Assembly: GCA_963777325.1 (NCBI GenBank)
Contig: CAVZQE010000009.1
Coordinates: 1-64,000 of the forward strand
Direction of reading: 5' to 3'
Source: JAFAXA01 sp963777325
Lineage (GTDB): Bacteria; Pseudomonadota; Alphaproteobacteria; Acetobacterales; Acetobacteraceae
DNA: 64,000 nt
The notes beneath the pieces are model-generated. The model was not told the DNA's origin, did not search any database, and worked only from the letters and a program-made list of their open reading frames with translations. Shown piece after piece: positions 52,729 to 61,276 of this stretch. Every line of letters starts with the position of its first letter. Positions within the stretch are counted from its first letter, which is position 1. Made by a program: the position numbers and the translations under genes.

Positions 52729-54074
52729 GCGAGGCAATCGAGGCGCTGCGGCGGGGGCAGCCGGGCTGGGCCGTGACGCCCGTTCGCGATCGGCTCGCCA
52801 TCGTCCGCGCGCTGCGCAAGCTGGCCGTGAGAGAGGCCGACCTGCTGGCCGAGGCCGCCGCCCGCCCGGCCATGGGACGGGCGGAGGTGATGCTGGCCGA
52901 GATCCTGCCCCTCGCCGCCGCGTGCCGCTTCCTCGAACGCCGCGCCGAAGCGCTCCTCGCGCCGCAGCGGGTTCGCGCTACCGCGCGGCCGCTCTGGCTC
53001 CTGGGCACGCGCCTGACCATCGAGCGCGCGCCGCTCGGGGTCGTGCTGATCCTGGCGCCCGGCAACTATCCGCTGCTCCTCGCCGGCGTGCAGGCGGTGC
53101 AGGCCCTGGTCGCGGGCAACGCCGTCGCCGTGAAGCCGCCCCATGGCTGGGCCGCGCCCATGCGCGCGTTCGCCGATCTGCTGCACCGGAGCGGCCTGCC
53201 GCCCGGCTGCCTGTCCGTGCTGGACGACACCGTGGCGGCCGGTCAGGCGGCACTCTCGGCTCCTGTCGATCACGTGGTGCTGACCGGGAGCGCGGAGACC
53301 GGCAGGGCCGTGCTCGCCTCCCTGGCCTCGCGGCTCGTACCCGCCACGATGGAGCTGTCCGGCAGCGATCCGTGCCTTGTTCTGGACAGCGCCGACATGG
53401 ACGCCGCCGCGACCGCGATCGTCTACGGACTGACCCTGAACGGCGGCGCGACCTGCATTGCGCCCCGGCGGGTCATCGTCACCGCCGCAAGCCGTCCCGC
53501 GCTCACGGCCGCGCTCGGGCCCCGCCTCGCCGCCGCGCCCGCGCGCCCGCTGCCGCCGGGTCAGGCCGCGCTCGTGCGGAAGCTGGTCGCGGATGCGCAC
53601 GGTCCGGTGCTCGGGGACACCGGCGCGCTCGCGTCCGGAGGGGCGATGCGTCCGCTCGTGCTCTGCGATCCGACGCACGCGCAAGCCGCGAGCGACGCTG
53701 TGTTCGCCCCCCTGGCGTTCCTGCTCGAAGCGCCGGACGCGAAGGCGGCCGTGGCGCTCGCCAACGACAACGCCCACGCGCTCGGCGCGTCCGTCTTCGG
53801 CGCGCCGGACGAGGCCGCACGCTGCGCGCAGCGGCTGCGCGCGGGGTGCATCACGATCAACGACCTGATCGTGCCGACCGCCGATCCGCACCTTCCCTTC
53901 GGCGGCGCCGGGCAGAGCGGCTTCGGCACAACACGGGGGGCGGAGGGACTGCTTGCGCTCACCCGCCCTCGCGCGATCCTCTCACGGAAGCGGCCGACGA
54001 TACGGCATCTCCGGCCGGTTTCGGATGCGGCGCTGCCCCTGCTGCGGCGGACCCTTCGCCTGCTCTATGGCTGA
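52725..54074 (+). CDS. Aldehyde dehydrogenase (diapocarotenal dehydrogenase candidate)
   Basis: 449 residues from a GTG overlapping the glycosyltransferase stop. ALDH motifs: LGVVLILAPGNYPLLLAGVQ, GNAVAVKPPHGWAAP, VVLTGSAETGRAVLASLASR, ATMELSGSDPCLVLDSADMD (general base Glu) and NGGATCIAPRRVIVTAA (catalytic Cys), PHLPFGGAGQSGFG. In a C30 carotenoid operon it would oxidise the terminal aldehyde to the acid. Last gene of the six-gene overlapping chain; no squalene/diapophytoene synthase is in the window. Confidence 0.85.
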   Translation: MSEAIEALRRGQPGWAVTPVRDRLAIVRALRKLAVREADLLAEAAARPAMGRAEVMLAEILPLAAACRFLERRAEALLAPQRVRATARPLWLLGTRLTIERAPLGVVLILAPGNYPLLLAGVQAVQALVAGNAVAVKPPHGWAAPMRAFADLLHRSGLPPGCLSVLDDTVAAGQAALSAPVDHVVLTGSAETGRAVLASLASRLVPATMELSGSDPCLVLDSADMDAAATAIVYGLTLNGGATCIAPRRVIVTAASRPALTAALGPRLAAAPARPLPPGQAALVRKLVADAHGPVLGDTGALASGGAMRPLVLCDPTHAQAASDAVFAPLAFLLEAPDAKAAVALANDNAHALGASVFGAPDEAARCAQRLRAGCITINDLIVPTADPHLPFGGAGQSGFGTTRGAEGLLALTRPRAILSRKRPTIRHLRPVSDAALPLLRRTLRLLYG

Positions 54075-54516
54075 AGGTCTCACCCATGCGCATACCAGGA
54101 GCAGCACGAGCGCCTATCAGGATCGTGAACATATACGGAACGACGGCGCAAGCCTGCTCGCGGCATGGCCGGCAGTCGGGCAGCGGATGAACCATCTGCT
54201 ATTGTAACGAACTTTTATCTTGCCTTGGCGCAGGCTGACGCCCTTGATCTCGTTGGTTTGCAGGAATCAATTGCTGATGACGTGGAGGGCCGCGGCCCTG
54301 TATACGGGCGGCCTTGCAGGCTGTGGCATGGCCTGGACGGCTCATTGGATCGCCGCGACGTTCGTGGCTTCCTGCGGGTCTAGGAGTTGGAATGCGAACC
54401 CTGCCATTTCCGAATGCGGGCATTGCCCGGCCGTACGCCGGTTACCGGCGCGGCGCGCGCGACCATAGGGCGGCACGGATATTTTTGTCTGATAGTTCAG
54501 CACGACGGAGCTTGCG
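54075..54516. other. Non-coding stretch between carotenoid operon and membrane protein gene
   Basis: No recognised family is encoded except one possible small ORF at 54277-54468. Base composition is less GC-rich in places (around 54195-54275), suggesting promoter sequence for the next gene or decayed DNA. No clear terminator or repeat was found. Confidence 0.5.
54277..54468 (+). CDS. Possible small membrane protein with Cys motif
   Basis: 63 residues: an N-terminal hydrophobic segment (AAALYTGGLAGCGMAWTAHW, continuing IAATFVAS) then CGSRSWNANPAISECGHCP with several cysteines. A weak ribosome site (CAGGAA) is about 11 bases upstream. The CxxC-like ending could bind metal or be a thiol motif. 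The C-terminus (RRLPARRARP) looks non-conserved, so the ORF may be truncated or spurious. Confidence 0.25.
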   Translation: MTWRAAALYTGGLAGCGMAWTAHWIAATFVASCGSRSWNANPAISECGHCPAVRRLPARRARP

Positions 54517-56160
54517 ATGAGCACGACCACCACATTCGGCCGCACGGCGGTCCGCGTCGGCAGTCAGAGCCTGAGGGGGCCGCTGCTGATCTTGGCGGTT
54601 TCGATCATCGGCTTCGCGCTCTCCAGGCATACGATGACGCATCTCGGACAATGGTCCGAACTGGCATCGTTCGTGGCGGTGGTCATCGCCTGGTGCGCGG
54701 CCGTGGGCCTCGCCGGCATCCGCTACGCCGACATGATGCCGGCGCTCAGGATCACGATGCGGGGGATTGGCCTCTTCGTCTTCATTCAGGTGCTGTTCGA
54801 CGCCTTTGGACCGTTTCCGGGACCGCCCAACATCCTGTTCGGACAAAATGCGCCCCTGTTGTATTTCCGCTACGCGGCGATCCTCGGCGTGTTGGCGGGG
54901 GCCGGCTCGTTGTGGCGGCCGTCCTTCCTGCTCCCCTTGTTCCTCTACTATGTCGGCTGGCGCGAGCTGGTCGGAACGCTGTCGGGCATTTCGGTCGATA
55001 CCACCGACTATCTCGGCATGCTCGACGCCGGCTATTTCAGCGCGATCGGCATGTTCATCGCGATCGGCGCGACCGCTCCCTGGACGCTGGCGCGCGTCCC
55101 GTTCCTGCGGACGCTCATGGGGGGCGCGCAAGGGCGGCAATCGGCACGCGAGCTTGCGTTCGGCCTGATCTGGGCCTGCGCCGTCGGCGCGCATCTCGGG
55201 AGCTATTTCTGGTCGGGCATGATGAAGGTCCATGTCGGGGGCAACAATCCGCTGACATGGGTGCTGCACAACCCGACTGAGACCTCGATCCTGATCGGCC
55301 TCGAGCGAGGAGACAGCCCGCTCGGCCTCTGGCCCGGGCTCGTGCAGTTCGTGTGGAATGCGGTCGTACACAGCCAGCCGCTCCTGAACATCTTCGTGTT
55401 CGGGGTGCAGATCCTCGCGCCGCTCGCCGCCCTGTCCGTTCCGGTGCTGTCGGCCTTCTGCCTGCTGTTCGACATCTTCCATATCGGCGTCTATCTCACG
55501 CTGGGCGCCCTGTTCTTCTTCTGGATCGGCACCAACCTTGTGATCGTCGGGGCGGCGGCGACGCTGCCCCGCAACGGCTTCACCCCGGCCATGAAGGTTG
55601 TGATGGCCGCGACAGTCGTGTTCGGCCATGTCGTGTTCTATACGAACTATCTGGGCTGGCTCGATTCGGCCAAGCTGGCCAGCACGCAGTTTTTCGCGGT
55701 CACGCGGGACGGCCGCGACGTTCCTGTCCCGTCGAATTACTTCGGCATCTACTCGTATTCGATCGCGCAGACGGCGCTCTACATGCCGGACGGCCACTTC
55801 CGGTTCAGGCTTGGCGGCAACAATCACGACATGAAGATGTGGCAGGACGCGCTGACCTGCGGGCCGGAGGTCATCGCGCACCAGGATGTGGGGGTCAGTC
55901 TCCAGGCCGTGAAGGATCTGGTTCGTCACGTCGATACGCTGATGCGCAGGCACCCGGATGTGAAGGACTACAATCTCTACTATTTCTACCCTCACCACAT
56001 GCTGCCGAACCCCTGGCTGTTCACCCCGTTCAACGCCGTCCCGATCGAGGACATCGTCGGCTACAAATACGTGGTGGAGTTGGTGTGCCTGTCGCTCAAG
56101 GACGGCAAGCTTCACCGCGACGTCCGGAAGACATCGACCTTCCCGATCGATCTGAAATAA
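54517..56160 (+). CDS. Multipass membrane protein, HTTM-like
   Basis: 547 residues with GGAG six bases before the ATG. About ten helices, including LLILAVSIIGFALS, ELASFVAVVIAWCAAVGL, YAAILGVLAGAGSLW, FGLIWACAVGAHLGSYFWSG and FDIFHIGVYLTLGALFFFWI. The paired histidines in FDIFHIG and the length resemble HTTM (gamma-carboxylase-like) membrane proteins. The C-terminal 130 residues are soluble (NNHDMKMWQDALTCGPEV, YYFYPHHMLPNPW). No enzyme motif is certain. It stands alone, ending 62 bp before the nested IS. Confidence 0.6.
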   Translation: MSTTTTFGRTAVRVGSQSLRGPLLILAVSIIGFALSRHTMTHLGQWSELASFVAVVIAWCAAVGLAGIRYADMMPALRITMRGIGLFVFIQVLFDAFGPFPGPPNILFGQNAPLLYFRYAAILGVLAGAGSLWRPSFLLPLFLYYVGWRELVGTLSGISVDTTDYLGMLDAGYFSAIGMFIAIGATAPWTLARVPFLRTLMGGAQGRQSARELAFGLIWACAVGAHLGSYFWSGMMKVHVGGNNPLTWVLHNPTETSILIGLERGDSPLGLWPGLVQFVWNAVVHSQPLLNIFVFGVQILAPLAALSVPVLSAFCLLFDIFHIGVYLTLGALFFFWIGTNLVIVGAAATLPRNGFTPAMKVVMAATVVFGHVVFYTNYLGWLDSAKLASTQFFAVTRDGRDVPVPSNYFGIYSYSIAQTALYMPDGHFRFRLGGNNHDMKMWQDALTCGPEVIAHQDVGVSLQAVKDLVRHVDTLMRRHPDVKDYNLYYFYPHHMLPNPWLFTPFNAVPIEDIVGYKYVVELVCLSLKDGKLHRDVRKTSTFPIDLK

Positions 56161-56222
56161 CGCGGCTTGCGTCCGGGCAGCGGACGGGGAGACCCGGCCG
56201 CCGCCCGCGCCACCCTGACCGC

Positions 56223-56245
56223 TAGAGCGGAATCACCCTGACCGG
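56223..56245 (+). repeat. IS630 left terminal repeat with TA target
   Basis: TAGAGC-N10-TGACCGG, matching the right end (61277-61299) on the opposite strand. The repeat is imperfect in the central ten bases. TA at 56223-56224 is the presumed duplicated target. Confidence 0.55.
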
Positions 56246-57195
56246 CGGTACCCTGCTGCGGCGAGGTAGTTTGCACACTCTGGGGCGCTGAAGCGACCGA
56301 GCATGGAGCCTATGGCTTTCCACAGCGCCTCGCGCGATCTGGGGGCGGCGCTGCGGATGAGGTGCTTGAGCTTGGCGAAGACCTGTTCGATCGGGTTGAG
56401 ATCGGGCGAGTAGGCCGGCAGGAACAGCAAGCTTGCGCCGCGCGCTTCGATAGCGTCGCGCACGCCAGCGACTTTGTGGCTGCCGAGGTTATCGAGCACC
56501 ACGAGGTCACCGGGCGAAAGCGTTGGGGCCAGCACCTGCTCGACATACGCGCGGAAGGCGCAGCCATTGATCGCGCCGTCGAACACGGCCGGAGCGACGA
56601 GGCCATCATTCCGCAGCCCGGCGAGAAAGGTGCTGGTGCGCCAATGCCCGTGCGGCGCAGAGGCCATGAGCCGGGTGCCTTTGCGCGACCGTCCGCGCAG
56701 GCGCGTCATGTTGGTCTTGGTCCACGTCTCGTCGATGAAAACCAAGCACTCCGGGCTCAGCCGGGGCTGAGCGGCGCGCCATGCATCGCGGGCCCCGGCG
56801 ACGTCTGGACGATCCTGCTCCGCCGCGCGAAGCGACCTTTTTTATATGTCAGGCCGAATCGCGCCAGCGTTTTCCAGACCGTCGCGAGACAGACTTGGAC
56901 ACCATGCTCGGCAGCGAGCCAGTCACGCAGTTCGGCCATCGTCGCGTCCGGGTGCTTGGCAACGTGTGCGAGGATTGCCTCCCGCTGTGGCTCGAGCCGC
57001 AGCGGCAATCGGCAGCATTGCGCTCCGGGTGTCGTCTCTCCCGTCCGGCGGCGGCGCAGGTCGGCCTTGTAGATGAACGAGACACTGACCTCGAACCGCT
57101 CCGCGACATCGCGGGCGGGCTCACCACCGTCAAACGCGGCCATTATCTTGTCGCGGAAATTCCTGGGAATACGCCCGCCCCGATCGCCAACTCAT
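56233..57195 (-). pseudogene. IS630 transposase, programmed -1 frameshift plus one extra base
   Basis: ATG at 57195 (GGAGGG upstream) starts MSWRSGRAYSQEF, which continues as RDKIMAAFDGGEPARDVAER only if one T of a TTT run near 57165 is removed. The HTH part runs through ATVWKTLARFGLTYKK. There a run of six A before GG at about 56838 allows a -1 slip into a frame with RSLRAAEQDRPDV, then VFIDETWTKTNMTRLRGRSR, VVLDNLGSHK and NPIEQVFAKLKHL (DDE triad). Total about 315 residues. The -1 shift is usual for two-frame IS630 elements; the extra T would inactivate the enzyme, unless it is a sequencing error. Confidence 0.75.
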
Positions 57196-57232
57196 CTCAG
57201 CCCTCCAGCTTGCACCGGAAGCCGATGAACGT

Positions 57233-57244
57233 ATGGCCCGCCCC
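57233..57244 (+). repeat. IS110/IS1111 left inverted repeat
   Basis: ATGGCCCGCCCC, the perfect reverse complement of 61219-61230. It defines the left border of the middle element. Confidence 0.6.
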
Positions 57245-57492
57245 GTCTGCAAGCTGAGTTGACCTGTTTGGCGCTGAGCAGTTTGCGTGAACGTATCCGG
57301 CTTCGGAGCAAGCTCCCTGCCAAGATGGAGATCCGCGCAGCCCGGTCCTTCAAATCACAGCGGCCTCTATAGGCCGTTCGATGGGCCAGGTTTCCGTGCT
57401 GCCGGTCAACTGTCAGGCCATCTCTGTCACCACCTCCCGCAGACCTCGTGAACCCGAACGCCGTCTTCCGGTCGCCCTGGCCAATTCGTTCG

Positions 57493-57566
57493 TCAGCCCG
57501 TTGCTGCCGTCTGATAACAATCGCCCCGGGCCAGCACCGCCCAGACGATCCGGGCAAGCTTATTGG
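57493..57566 (-). pseudogene. IS110 transposase, severed C-terminal end
   Basis: Read on the minus strand: AATAAG from the duplication, then LARIVWAVLARGDCYQTAATG and a stop at 57493-57495. It is the missing end of the transposase whose main part lies at 60206-61168. Joining the two at the 8-bp target duplication gives an uninterrupted VVALANKLARIVWAVLARG, the conserved C-terminus of IS110 transposases. Confidence 0.85.
57559..57566 (+). repeat. IS21 target-site duplication, left copy
   Basis: CTTATTGG directly outside the left IS21 end; identical to 60206-60213. Eight bases is within the range for IS21-family insertions. Confidence 0.85.
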
Positions 57567-57592
57567 TGCCGCGCGACAATCAGGATGAGAAC
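57567..57592 (+). repeat. IS21 left terminal repeat
   Basis: TGCCGCGCGACAATCAGGAT and GAGAAC; imperfect match to the right end. A second copy of the ATCAGGATGAGA core follows at 57602-57613. Confidence 0.8.
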
Positions 57593-57802
57593 AAGCCGTC
57601 AATCAGGATGAGAGCCAGGTTGGTGTGTACCTGGCGAAGGGCGTAGCCCGCAGCCGGGTACACACCAAGCTGGTGGCGCGCTCTGCTTGGGTGGAGCCGC
57701 TGATGATCGCAGCCGGACGGGTAATGACGGTGGCTTCCTTGCTTGCAGAGGATGCCGCGCTTGCCCGGCCGCCACGTCACCGATTGTCAGATGAGGCTTT
57801 TC

Positions 57803-59263
57803 ATGAAGTTCCGACAGAACGACTCCGTGTCGGTTGCCGCGGCCAAGGCGGGGTTCAGTGCCCCGACCGGCTACCGGATCGCCGCCGATCCCCGGTTGCC
57901 CTCGCGCAGGCAGGCGCCGCGCGGACGGCGCCGGCCCGATCCGCTCGCCGCGATCTTCGAGGCTGAGATCGTGCCGATGCTTGCCGCCTCGCCCGGATTG
58001 CGGGCGATCGCAATCTTTGAGGAGATGCAGCGCCGGTACCCCGACCTGGATGCTGGCGTGCGCCGCACGATGGAGCGCCGCATCCGCGCCTGGCGTGCCG
58101 TCCACGGCCCCGACCAGGAGGTGATCTTCCGACAGAGCCATGAACCGGGCCGGATTGGACTGTCGGACTTCACCGACATGGCCGATCTCGGCGTGACCGT
58201 CGCCGGCGCCCCGCTGGACCATCTTCTCTATCATTTTCGCCTGCCCTGGTCGGGCTTCGAGCATGTCCATGTCATCCTCGGCGGCGAGAGTTTCGTGGCT
58301 CTGGCCGCCGGCCTGCAGGATGCCCTGTGGTCGCTCGGCGGCAGCCCGCGCGAGCATCGCAGCGACAGCCTCTCGGCCGCCTTCCGCAACCTCGACGCCG
58401 ATGCCCGCACCGATCTGACCCGGCGCTACGAGGCTCTGTGCGCGCATTACGGCATGACGCCCAGTCGCAACAATCGCGGCATCGCCCACGAGAACGGCGC
58501 GATCGAGAGCGCACACGGCCACATCAAGGGCGCCTTGCGCGACGCGCTGCTGCTGCGCGGCTCGGCCAGGTTCGACGATCTCGCCGCCTACCGCCGCTTC
58601 GTCGGCGAACTTGTCAGTCGCAAGAACCGCCGCAATGGCGCCCGCATCGACGCCGAACGGCCGCATCTGCAGAGGCTGCCCGAGCGGCGCAGCTGCGATT
58701 ACGAGGAGACCGTCGTCGCCGTCACCTCCAGCAGCGGCTTCACCCTACGCAAGGTCTTCTACACCGTGCCCTCGCGGCTGATCGGCCATCGCCTGCGCGT
58801 GCGGCTGCATGACGATCGGCTCGAGCTGTTCGTCGGCGGCACCCCGCTGATGACGCTGCTGCGTGGGAGAGCCGTCGGCAAAGGCCGGCACGGACACGTG
58901 GTCGACTACCGGCATGTGATCCATGCCCTGCGCCGCAAGCCGATGGCGCTGCTCAACCTCGCCTATCGCGACCAGCTCTTCCCGCGCGAGGCCTACCGGC
59001 GCACCTTCGAGCGCCTGGTCGAGCGGGCCGGCGAACGAGACGCCTGCCGGACCATGGTCGCCCTCCTCGCGCTGGCGCATGAGCGCGCCTGCGAGGCCGA
59101 ACTGGCCGACCGTCTTGCCGCCGATCTGGCAGCTTGCCGTCTGCCCGACCTCGAAGCGTTGCGCGCCTGCTTTGCGCCTGATCCCGCCTGTCTGCCGGAG
59201 GTGACCGTCAGCCTCGCGCCGCTCGCCGCTTATGACACCCTCCTCGCGGGAGCGGCGGCATGA
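57803..59263 (+). CDS. istA: IS21 transposase IstA
   Basis: 486 residues from the ATG at 57803, preceded by GAGG; an in-frame start at 57743 is possible. N-terminal HTH region (NDSVSVAAAKAGFSAPTGYR), then an RNase H-fold integrase domain: IGLSDFTDMADLGVTVAG (Asp), REHRSDSLSAAFRN (Asp) and ENGAIESAHGHIKGALRDAL (Glu). The C-terminal half includes FYTVPSRLIGHRLRVRLHDD. It catalyses cut-and-paste or copy-out transposition with IstB. The stop overlaps the istB start by 4 bp. Confidence 0.93.
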   Translation: MKFRQNDSVSVAAAKAGFSAPTGYRIAADPRLPSRRQAPRGRRRPDPLAAIFEAEIVPMLAASPGLRAIAIFEEMQRRYPDLDAGVRRTMERRIRAWRAVHGPDQEVIFRQSHEPGRIGLSDFTDMADLGVTVAGAPLDHLLYHFRLPWSGFEHVHVILGGESFVALAAGLQDALWSLGGSPREHRSDSLSAAFRNLDADARTDLTRRYEALCAHYGMTPSRNNRGIAHENGAIESAHGHIKGALRDALLLRGSARFDDLAAYRRFVGELVSRKNRRNGARIDAERPHLQRLPERRSCDYEETVVAVTSSSGFTLRKVFYTVPSRLIGHRLRVRLHDDRLELFVGGTPLMTLLRGRAVGKGRHGHVVDYRHVIHALRRKPMALLNLAYRDQLFPREAYRRTFERLVERAGERDACRTMVALLALAHERACEAELADRLAADLAACRLPDLEALRACFAPDPACLPEVTVSLAPLAAYDTLLAGAAA

Positions 59264-60105
59264 CCGGATCCACCCAGCCGATCGATGCGCAGCGTCTGAC
59301 CCTCATCCTGCACGACCTGCGCCTGCCCGCCATCAAGCAGAACTGGCCGGACATCGCCACGCGTGCCGACCGCGAAGGCTGGCCCGCCGCACGCTTCCTC
59401 GCCAGCCTCGCCGAGCACGAGATAGCCGAGCGCGACCGCCGACGCATTGAGCGTCACCTCGCCGAGGCGAGGCTGCCGCCCGGCAAGAGCATAGAAAGCT
59501 TCGCCTTCGATGCCGTGCCGATGGTCTCCAAGGCGCACATCATGGCGATGTGCTCCGGGGACGCCTGGCTCGAGAAGGGTGCCAACCTGATCCTGTTCGG
59601 GCCGCCCGGCGGGGGCAAAAGTCATCTGGCGGCAGCGATCGGTCTCGCCCTGGTCGAGAACGGCTGGCGCGTGCTGTTCACCCGCACCTCCGACATCGTG
59701 CAAAAACTCCAGCTCGCCCGCCGCGACTTGGCACTCGAGGCCGCCATCGCCAAGCTCGACAAGTATCACCTGCTGATCCTCGACGACATCGCCTACGTCA
59801 CCAAGGATCAGTCCGAAACTTCCGTCCTGTTCGAGCTGATCAGCACCCGATACGAGAGGCGGTCGATCCTGATCACCGCCAACCAGCCCTTCGGAGAGTG
59901 GGGCAAGATCTTCCCCGATCCCGCCATGACGCTCGCCGCCGTCGACCGCCTCGTGCATCACGCGACGATCTTCGAGATGAATGTCGAGAGCTACCGGAGG
60001 CGCGCTGCCGTCCAGCGCAGAACCACACCCGGCCGTCCGCCGACACGCGCGACAATCAAAACCGTCGAGCGATTGTCGCCCAGCGACAATCAGACCAGCG
60101 CTTGA
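59260..60105 (+). CDS. istB: IS21 ATP-binding helper protein IstB
   Basis: 281 residues, AAA+ ATPase of the DnaC/IstB family. LHDLRLPAIKQNWPDIATRA at the N-terminus, Walker A NLILFGPPGGGKSHLAAAIG, Walker B YHLLILDDIAYVTKDQSE, SVLFELISTRYERRSILITA and NQPFGEWGKIFPDPAMT. It assembles on target DNA and activates IstA. ATGA overlap with istA. Intact, so the element may still move. Confidence 0.93.
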   Translation: MTGSTQPIDAQRLTLILHDLRLPAIKQNWPDIATRADREGWPAARFLASLAEHEIAERDRRRIERHLAEARLPPGKSIESFAFDAVPMVSKAHIMAMCSGDAWLEKGANLILFGPPGGGKSHLAAAIGLALVENGWRVLFTRTSDIVQKLQLARRDLALEAAIAKLDKYHLLILDDIAYVTKDQSETSVLFELISTRYERRSILITANQPFGEWGKIFPDPAMTLAAVDRLVHHATIFEMNVESYRRRAAVQRRTTPGRPPTRATIKTVERLSPSDNQTSA

Positions 60106-60179
60106 CCCTTGCCAGTCTCAATCAGAACGGCAACTCTCCACCCGCCGCGACAATCAGTTCTCATCCTGATTGACGCTGA

Positions 60180-60205
60180 CCTCTCATCCAGATCGTCGCG
60201 CAACA
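60180..60205 (-). repeat. IS21 right terminal repeat
   Basis: Read inward: TGTTGCGCGACGATCTGGAT then GAGAGG. Inner copy of GTCAATCAGGATGAGA lies just inside. Matches the left end at about 20 of 25 positions. Confidence 0.8.
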
Positions 60206-60213
60206 CTTATTGG
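60206..60213 (+). repeat. IS21 target-site duplication, right copy
   Basis: CTTATTGG, identical to 57559-57566, directly outside the right IS21 end. Confidence 0.85.
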
Positions 60214-61168
60214 CCAAGGCGACGACGACAGTGTTCTTGTGCGCCCGAGCGAGCAGTGCTCGCAGCCAGCATCCCAGCCGCGTATCCGTCGCGGCGAGCC
60301 TCGGCATCACAGCCCGCGCCCCATGGATCAGGTTCTTGCGCAAGTACCGGCTGCCGCGTTTGGTGATGCCGAGCAGCTTCGGCTTGCCGCCCGTGGTCGC
60401 CTGCTTCGGCACGAGACCAAGCCATGCGGCCAGGTCGCGCGCGCGCGCAAACGCGCTCGCATTGCCGATCGCCGCGACCAGCGCGGTCGCATTGACCGGA
60501 CCGATGCCGGGGATCGTCGCCACTCGCCGTGCAGCCTCGTCAGCCCGGGCACTGGCGGCGAACTCGTCATCGAACACGCCGATGCGCCGGTCCAACTCGG
60601 CCCACTCGGCGCGCATGTCGGCGACGAGCAAGCGCAGCCGTGGGCTGAGCGGATCAGGTTCTCCGGCGGCGACCGGCGCGTCCAGCCAGGTCAGCAACGC
60701 GCGCCGGCGCTGTGCCAGCACGACGCCGCGCTCGAGCAACAACGCCCGCAGTTGGTTGATCCGCGCCGTCCGTTCCGCCACCAGCCGGTCGCGCGCCCGA
60801 TGCAGGGCCTGCATGTCGAGCTGCCCCTCGGCTTTCAGTGGCACGAAGCGCATCGTCGGCCGTGTGGCAGCCTCGGCGATCGCCTCGGCATCCCGATCGT
60901 CGTTCTTCTGCGCCTTCACATACGGCCGCACATACTCAGGCGGCATCAGCCGAACCTGGTGCCCGTGCGCCCGCGCCGCTCGCCCGACGAAGTGGGCACC
61001 ACAGCACGCCTCCATCGCCACGTTACAAGTTGGCAGCTTGGCCAGAAGCGCCGCCAAACCGTCGCGCGGAACCCGTCGCCGCAGCACCACCCGGCCGGCG
61101 CTGTCCAACCCCACAACGCTGCAGCTGTTCTTGCCCAGGTCGATCCCAAGCACCGATATCGCCGTCAT
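60206..61168 (-). pseudogene. IS110-family transposase, interrupted by IS21
   Basis: ATG at 61168 with AGGAGGG upstream. Residues 1-320 are intact: VLGIDLGKNSCSVVGLDSAG (DEDD nuclease Asp), AMEACCGAHFVGRAARAHGH, VRPYVKAQKNDDRDAEAIAE, then the transposase_20 domain ATIPGIGPVNATALVAAIGN, FARARDLAAWLGLVPKQATT and GSRYLRKNLIHGARAV. Coding sequence meets the IS21 end after VVVALANK; the read-through frame continues 15 codons into IS21 and stops at 60161. The true C-terminus is at 57493-57558. The gene lacks its last 21 or so residues in situ. Confidence 0.88.
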
Positions 61169-61218
61169 TCCCGCCCTCCTGTGCAAAGAGGCGACCCTAC
61201 CGAGGATCACCTCAGGGA

Positions 61219-61230
61219 GGGGCGGGCCAT
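61219..61230 (-). repeat. IS110/IS1111 right inverted repeat
   Basis: GGGGCGGGCCAT, reverse complement of 57233-57244. It defines the right border of the middle element. Confidence 0.6.
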
Positions 61231-61276
61231 CCCATAATCACATAGCTGACCCGTGTCGGAAGAGAAAATCGCGATT

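Larger units (their letters stand above)
57567..60205 (+). mobile_element. IS21-family insertion sequence, intact
   Basis: 2,639 bp. The ends are TGCCGCGCGACAATCAGGAT (left) and, reading inward from the right, TGTTGCGCGACGATCTGGAT, both starting with TG as usual for IS21. Each end has a second, inner copy of GTCAATCAGGATGAGA (left about 57598-57613, right about 60160-60175), the multiple transposase-binding repeats of the family. It encodes istA and istB with no frameshift and is flanked by an 8-bp duplication. It is the innermost and most recent insertion. Confidence 0.9.
57233..61230 (-). mobile_element. IS110-family (IS1111-like) element, interrupted by an IS21 element
   Basis: Middle element of the nest. 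Twelve-base inverted repeats ATGGCCCGCCCC (57233-57244) and GGGGCGGGCCAT (61219-61230) bound it, as expected for the IS1111 subgroup. Without the IS21 insert and its 8-bp duplication it is about 1,350 bp, typical. It sits in the upstream region of the IS630 transposase gene. The transposase is read on the minus strand and is split by the IS21 insertion. From 57245 to 57492 is its 3' non-coding part, including a CGGCCTCTATAGGCCG palindrome. Confidence 0.7.

Noticed and set aside
54442..56115. 557-codon minus-strand ORF
   Set aside because: Antisense to the multipass membrane protein; hydrophilic and low complexity, as expected for the mirror of hydrophobic codons.
57361..57376. CGGCCTCTATAGGCCG palindrome as an independent terminator
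   Set aside because: It lies within the 3' non-coding end of the IS110-type element and is better treated as part of that element.
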